From Shinella kummerowiae (GTDB taxonomy: Bacteria > Pseudomonadota > Alphaproteobacteria > Rhizobiales > Rhizobiaceae): a stretch of 64,000 nucleotides of DNA. The DNA lies in NCBI RefSeq assembly GCF_009827055.1, contig NZ_WUMK01000010.1, forward strand, positions 1-64,000, in the 5' to 3' direction. The notes beneath the pieces are model-generated. The model was not told the DNA's origin. It did not search any database and was given only the letters and a program-made list of their open reading frames with translations. Below, piece by piece: positions 61,881-64,000 of the stretch; within the stretch, counting starts at the first letter, position 1, and every line of letters begins with the position of its first letter. Made by a program: the position numbers and the translations under genes.

Positions 61881-63830
61881 ATGAGAACCACTGGCAGCGA
61901 CGTTTTCGACCTCTTTTCAAAAACTTATGCGAGTACCGCGCAGGAGGAACTGAGCCTCCAGGAGTACCTGCTTGCGTGCCGCGACGATAAAAAGATGTAT
62001 GCCACCGCACCCGAGCGGATGGTGACGGCGATCGGCGAACCGCAATTGATCGATACCAGCGCGGACGAACGCCTTGGCCGGATTTTCGGCAACCGGACCA
62101 TCAAGATTTACCCCTCCTTCGCCGATTTCTACGGCATGGAAGACACGATCGAGCGGATTGTCGGCTATTTCCGCTACGCCGCCCAGGGGCTCGAAGAGCG
62201 CAAACAGATCCTTTATCTGCTGGGCCCGGTGGGGGGCGGCAAATCCTCGCTCGCCGAGCGCCTCAAGAAGCTGATGGAAGAACAGCCGATCTATACGCTC
62301 GCCATCGACGGCAAGATCAGCCCGGTTTTTGAATCACCCCTCGGCCTCTTCAGCCGCGAGCGCATGGGCGACCTGCTGGAGGACAAATACGGCATCGCCA
62401 AGCGGCGGCTCACCGGCCTCATCTCGCCCTGGGCGACGAAGCGGCTTGACGAGATCGGCGGCGATATCTCCAGGTTCAGTGTCGTCAAGCTGATGCCCTC
62501 CCGGTTGCGCCAGATCGGCATCGCCAAGACCGAGCCCGGCGACGAGAACAACCAAGACGTTTCGACGCTTGTCGGCAAGGTGGATATCCGCCAGCTCGAA
62601 AACTTCAGCCAGGCCGATCCGGACGCCTATTCGTTCAGCGGCGGCCTTAACCGTACGACCCAGGGCCTGCTTGAATTCGTCGAAATGTTCAAGGCACCGA
62701 TCAAGGTGCTGCATCCGCTGCTGACCGCCACGCAGGAGGGCAGCTACAACGGTACCGAAAACTTCGGCTCCTTCCCCTATCAGGGCATCGTGCTTGCCCA
62801 TTCCAACGAATCGGAATGGCTGCACTTCAAGCACAACAAGAACAATGAGGCCTTTCTCGACCGTATCCTGGTCGTCAAAGTGCCCTATTGCCTGCGCATC
62901 ACCGAGGAGCGGCAGATCTACGAAAAGCTGCTGCGCGAAAGCGAGCTCTCGAACAGCCCCTGCGCACCGGAAGTGCTGGAAAATCTCAGCCGCTTCACCG
63001 TCGCCACGCGGCTAACCCCGCATGAAAATTCGCCGACCTATACCAAGATGCGCGTCTATGACGGCGAGAACCTCAAGGACACCGATCCGAAGGCAAAATC
63101 GCTGCAGGAATATCGCGATGCCGCCGGCGTCGACGAGGGCATGACCGGCATCAGCACGCGGTTCGCCTTCAAGGTGCTGTCCGAGACCTTCAACTACGAC
63201 ACCAAGGAGGTCGCGGCCGACTCGGTCCATCTGATGTACATCCTCGAACAGGCGATCCGCCGCGAGCAGTTCTCCAAGGAAGTCGAGGCGAACTACATCG
63301 ACTTCATCCGCTCGGAACTGGCGAGCCGCTATGCCGAGTTCATCGGTCACGAGATCCAGAAGGCCTATCTGGAATCCTATAGCGAATACGGCCAGAACCT
63401 GTTCGACCGCTATATTTCCTATGCGGATGCCTGGCTGGAAGATCAGGATTTCAAGGATCCGGACACGGGCCAGATCCTCAACCGGGAAATCCTCGACAGC
63501 GAACTGTCGCAGATCGAAAAACCCGCCGGCATCGCCAACCCCAAGGACTTCCGCAACGAAGTCGTGAAATTCACCCTGCGTGCCCGGGCCCGCAACGGCG
63601 GGCGCAATCCGGCCTGGACGAGCTACGAAAAACTGCGCGAGGTCATCGAAAAGCGCATGTTCGGCCAGGTCGAGGATCTGTTGCCGGTCATCAGCTTCGG
63701 CTCGAAGAAGGACAGTGCCACCGAAAAGCAGCACGCCGAATTCGTCGACCGCATGACCGAGCGTGGCTATACCGTGCGGCAGGTCCGGCGGCTGGTCGAC
63801 TGGTACATGCGCGTCAACAAGGCTGGCTGA
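61881..63830 (+). CDS. prkA: PrkA family serine protein kinase (YeaG)
   Basis: A 649-residue PrkA/YeaG protein. The N-terminal two thirds form an AAA-like ATPase (Walker A LLGPVGGGKSSLAERLK; VEMFKAPIKVLHPLLTATQE) and the C-terminal part is the PrkA kinase-like domain. In Escherichia coli, YeaG acts with YeaH in stationary-phase and nitrogen-starvation responses. The ATG at 61881 has a CAGGAG ribosome site; an in-frame extension to 61719 is not conserved-looking. A yeaH-like gene follows after 21 bases. Confidence 0.93.
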   Translation: MRTTGSDVFDLFSKTYASTAQEELSLQEYLLACRDDKKMYATAPERMVTAIGEPQLIDTSADERLGRIFGNRTIKIYPSFADFYGMEDTIERIVGYFRYAAQGLEERKQILYLLGPVGGGKSSLAERLKKLMEEQPIYTLAIDGKISPVFESPLGLFSRERMGDLLEDKYGIAKRRLTGLISPWATKRLDEIGGDISRFSVVKLMPSRLRQIGIAKTEPGDENNQDVSTLVGKVDIRQLENFSQADPDAYSFSGGLNRTTQGLLEFVEMFKAPIKVLHPLLTATQEGSYNGTENFGSFPYQGIVLAHSNESEWLHFKHNKNNEAFLDRILVVKVPYCLRITEERQIYEKLLRESELSNSPCAPEVLENLSRFTVATRLTPHENSPTYTKMRVYDGENLKDTDPKAKSLQEYRDAAGVDEGMTGISTRFAFKVLSETFNYDTKEVAADSVHLMYILEQAIRREQFSKEVEANYIDFIRSELASRYAEFIGHEIQKAYLESYSEYGQNLFDRYISYADAWLEDQDFKDPDTGQILNREILDSELSQIEKPAGIANPKDFRNEVVKFTLRARARNGGRNPAWTSYEKLREVIEKRMFGQVEDLLPVISFGSKKDSATEKQHAEFVDRMTERGYTVRQVRRLVDWYMRVNKAG

Positions 63831-63851
63831 CACCGAAACGGGAGTCGGCCC

Positions 63852-64000
63852 ATGCCGAATTTCATCGACCGCCGGCTGAACCCCAAGGACCGCAGCCTCG
63901 GCAACCGGCAGCGTTTTCTGAAGCGGGTGCATGACGAACTGAAGCGCTCGATCCGCGATCAGGTCCGGTCCGACAAGATTGCCGATGTCGATGCCGCTCA
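63852..64000 (+). CDS. YeaH/YhbH family protein (DUF444), partial
   Basis: The first 49 codons of a gene cut by the window end. MPNFIDRRLNPKDRSLGNRQ and RVHDELKRSIRDQVRSDKIA match the start of YeaH/YhbH proteins. A GGGAG ribosome site precedes the ATG. It forms the usual pair with prkA, and a SpoVR-type gene would be expected next outside the window. Confidence 0.9.
   Translation, partial: MPNFIDRRLNPKDRSLGNRQRFLKRVHDELKRSIRDQVRSDKIADVDAA

Noticed and set aside
1-64000. CRISPR arrays, insertion sequences, prophage genes
   Set aside because: No regularly spaced repeats, transposase-like protein or phage structural gene was seen anywhere in the window.

Overview
The window is GC-rich alphaproteobacterial DNA, most likely from a Rhizobiaceae member (Ensifer/Shinella/Rhizobium group). 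The evidence is a RepA/RepB partition pair of the repABC type, an RHE_PE00001-type (DUF1612) protein, DUF6074 and UPF0314 proteins, a betaine-lipid btaAB pair with a Pho box, rhizobial-style nas and nap operons, and an AbcR/alpha-r15-like small RNA. It mixes catabolic, respiratory and regulatory genes with some plasmid-type genes, so it could be a chromid, a megaplasmid or a chromosomal segment with plasmid remnants. I see no rRNA, tRNA, CRISPR array, transposase or phage gene.

Layout: (i) 1-6.4 kb: tail of an unknown gene, an ATP-grasp ligase/esterase pair, CorA, a BASS-family transporter and an amidase. (ii) 6.2-16.3 kb, minus strand: the nitrate assimilation locus nasT-nasS, then narK-nirB-nirD-nasA-cysG. 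The structural operon is preceded by a sigma-54 promoter and a leader with an ANTAR-type hairpin and a terminator. cysG has lost its 3' end where it meets the amidase gene. (iii) 16.5-26.2 kb, plus strand: a LacI regulator with an 18-bp palindromic operator, a PotD/B/C/A-like ABC importer, nucleoside hydrolase, adenine deaminase, a DMT exporter and an M20 amidohydrolase, overlapping or tightly packed like one operon for a purine-related compound. (iv) 26.4-28.2 kb: CidA/LrgA-LrgB pair and a GST. (v) 28.2-32.8 kb, minus strand: periplasmic nitrate reductase napEFDABC. (vi) 33.1-37.7 kb: a MerR-XRE-cupin fusion regulator divergent from gabT-gabD with a repeated operator between them, then VapBC. 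(vii) 37.7-41.9 kb: homogentisate degradation (hmgA, fahA, maiA, MarR regulator), split by an opposite-strand UPF0314 gene. (viii) 42.1-44.9 kb: repA-repB without repC, and a DUF6074 gene. (ix) 45.2-52.3 kb: a UPF0303 gene, a DctB/DctD-like two-component system and tctCBA. (x) 52.4-56.8 kb: AraC regulator, TonB siderophore receptor, LLM flavin oxidoreductase. (xi) 57-64 kb: DUF1612 protein, the small RNA, btaAB, an EamA transporter, and prkA with the start of yeaH.

Together the genes give nitrate assimilation (nas) and periplasmic nitrate reduction (nap), scavenging of purines, GABA, tyrosine-derived homogentisate, tricarboxylates and siderophores, and membrane remodelling under phosphate limitation. 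This is a typical profile for a soil or rhizosphere bacterium. All functional calls come from reading motifs and family resemblance by eye; no database search was run.
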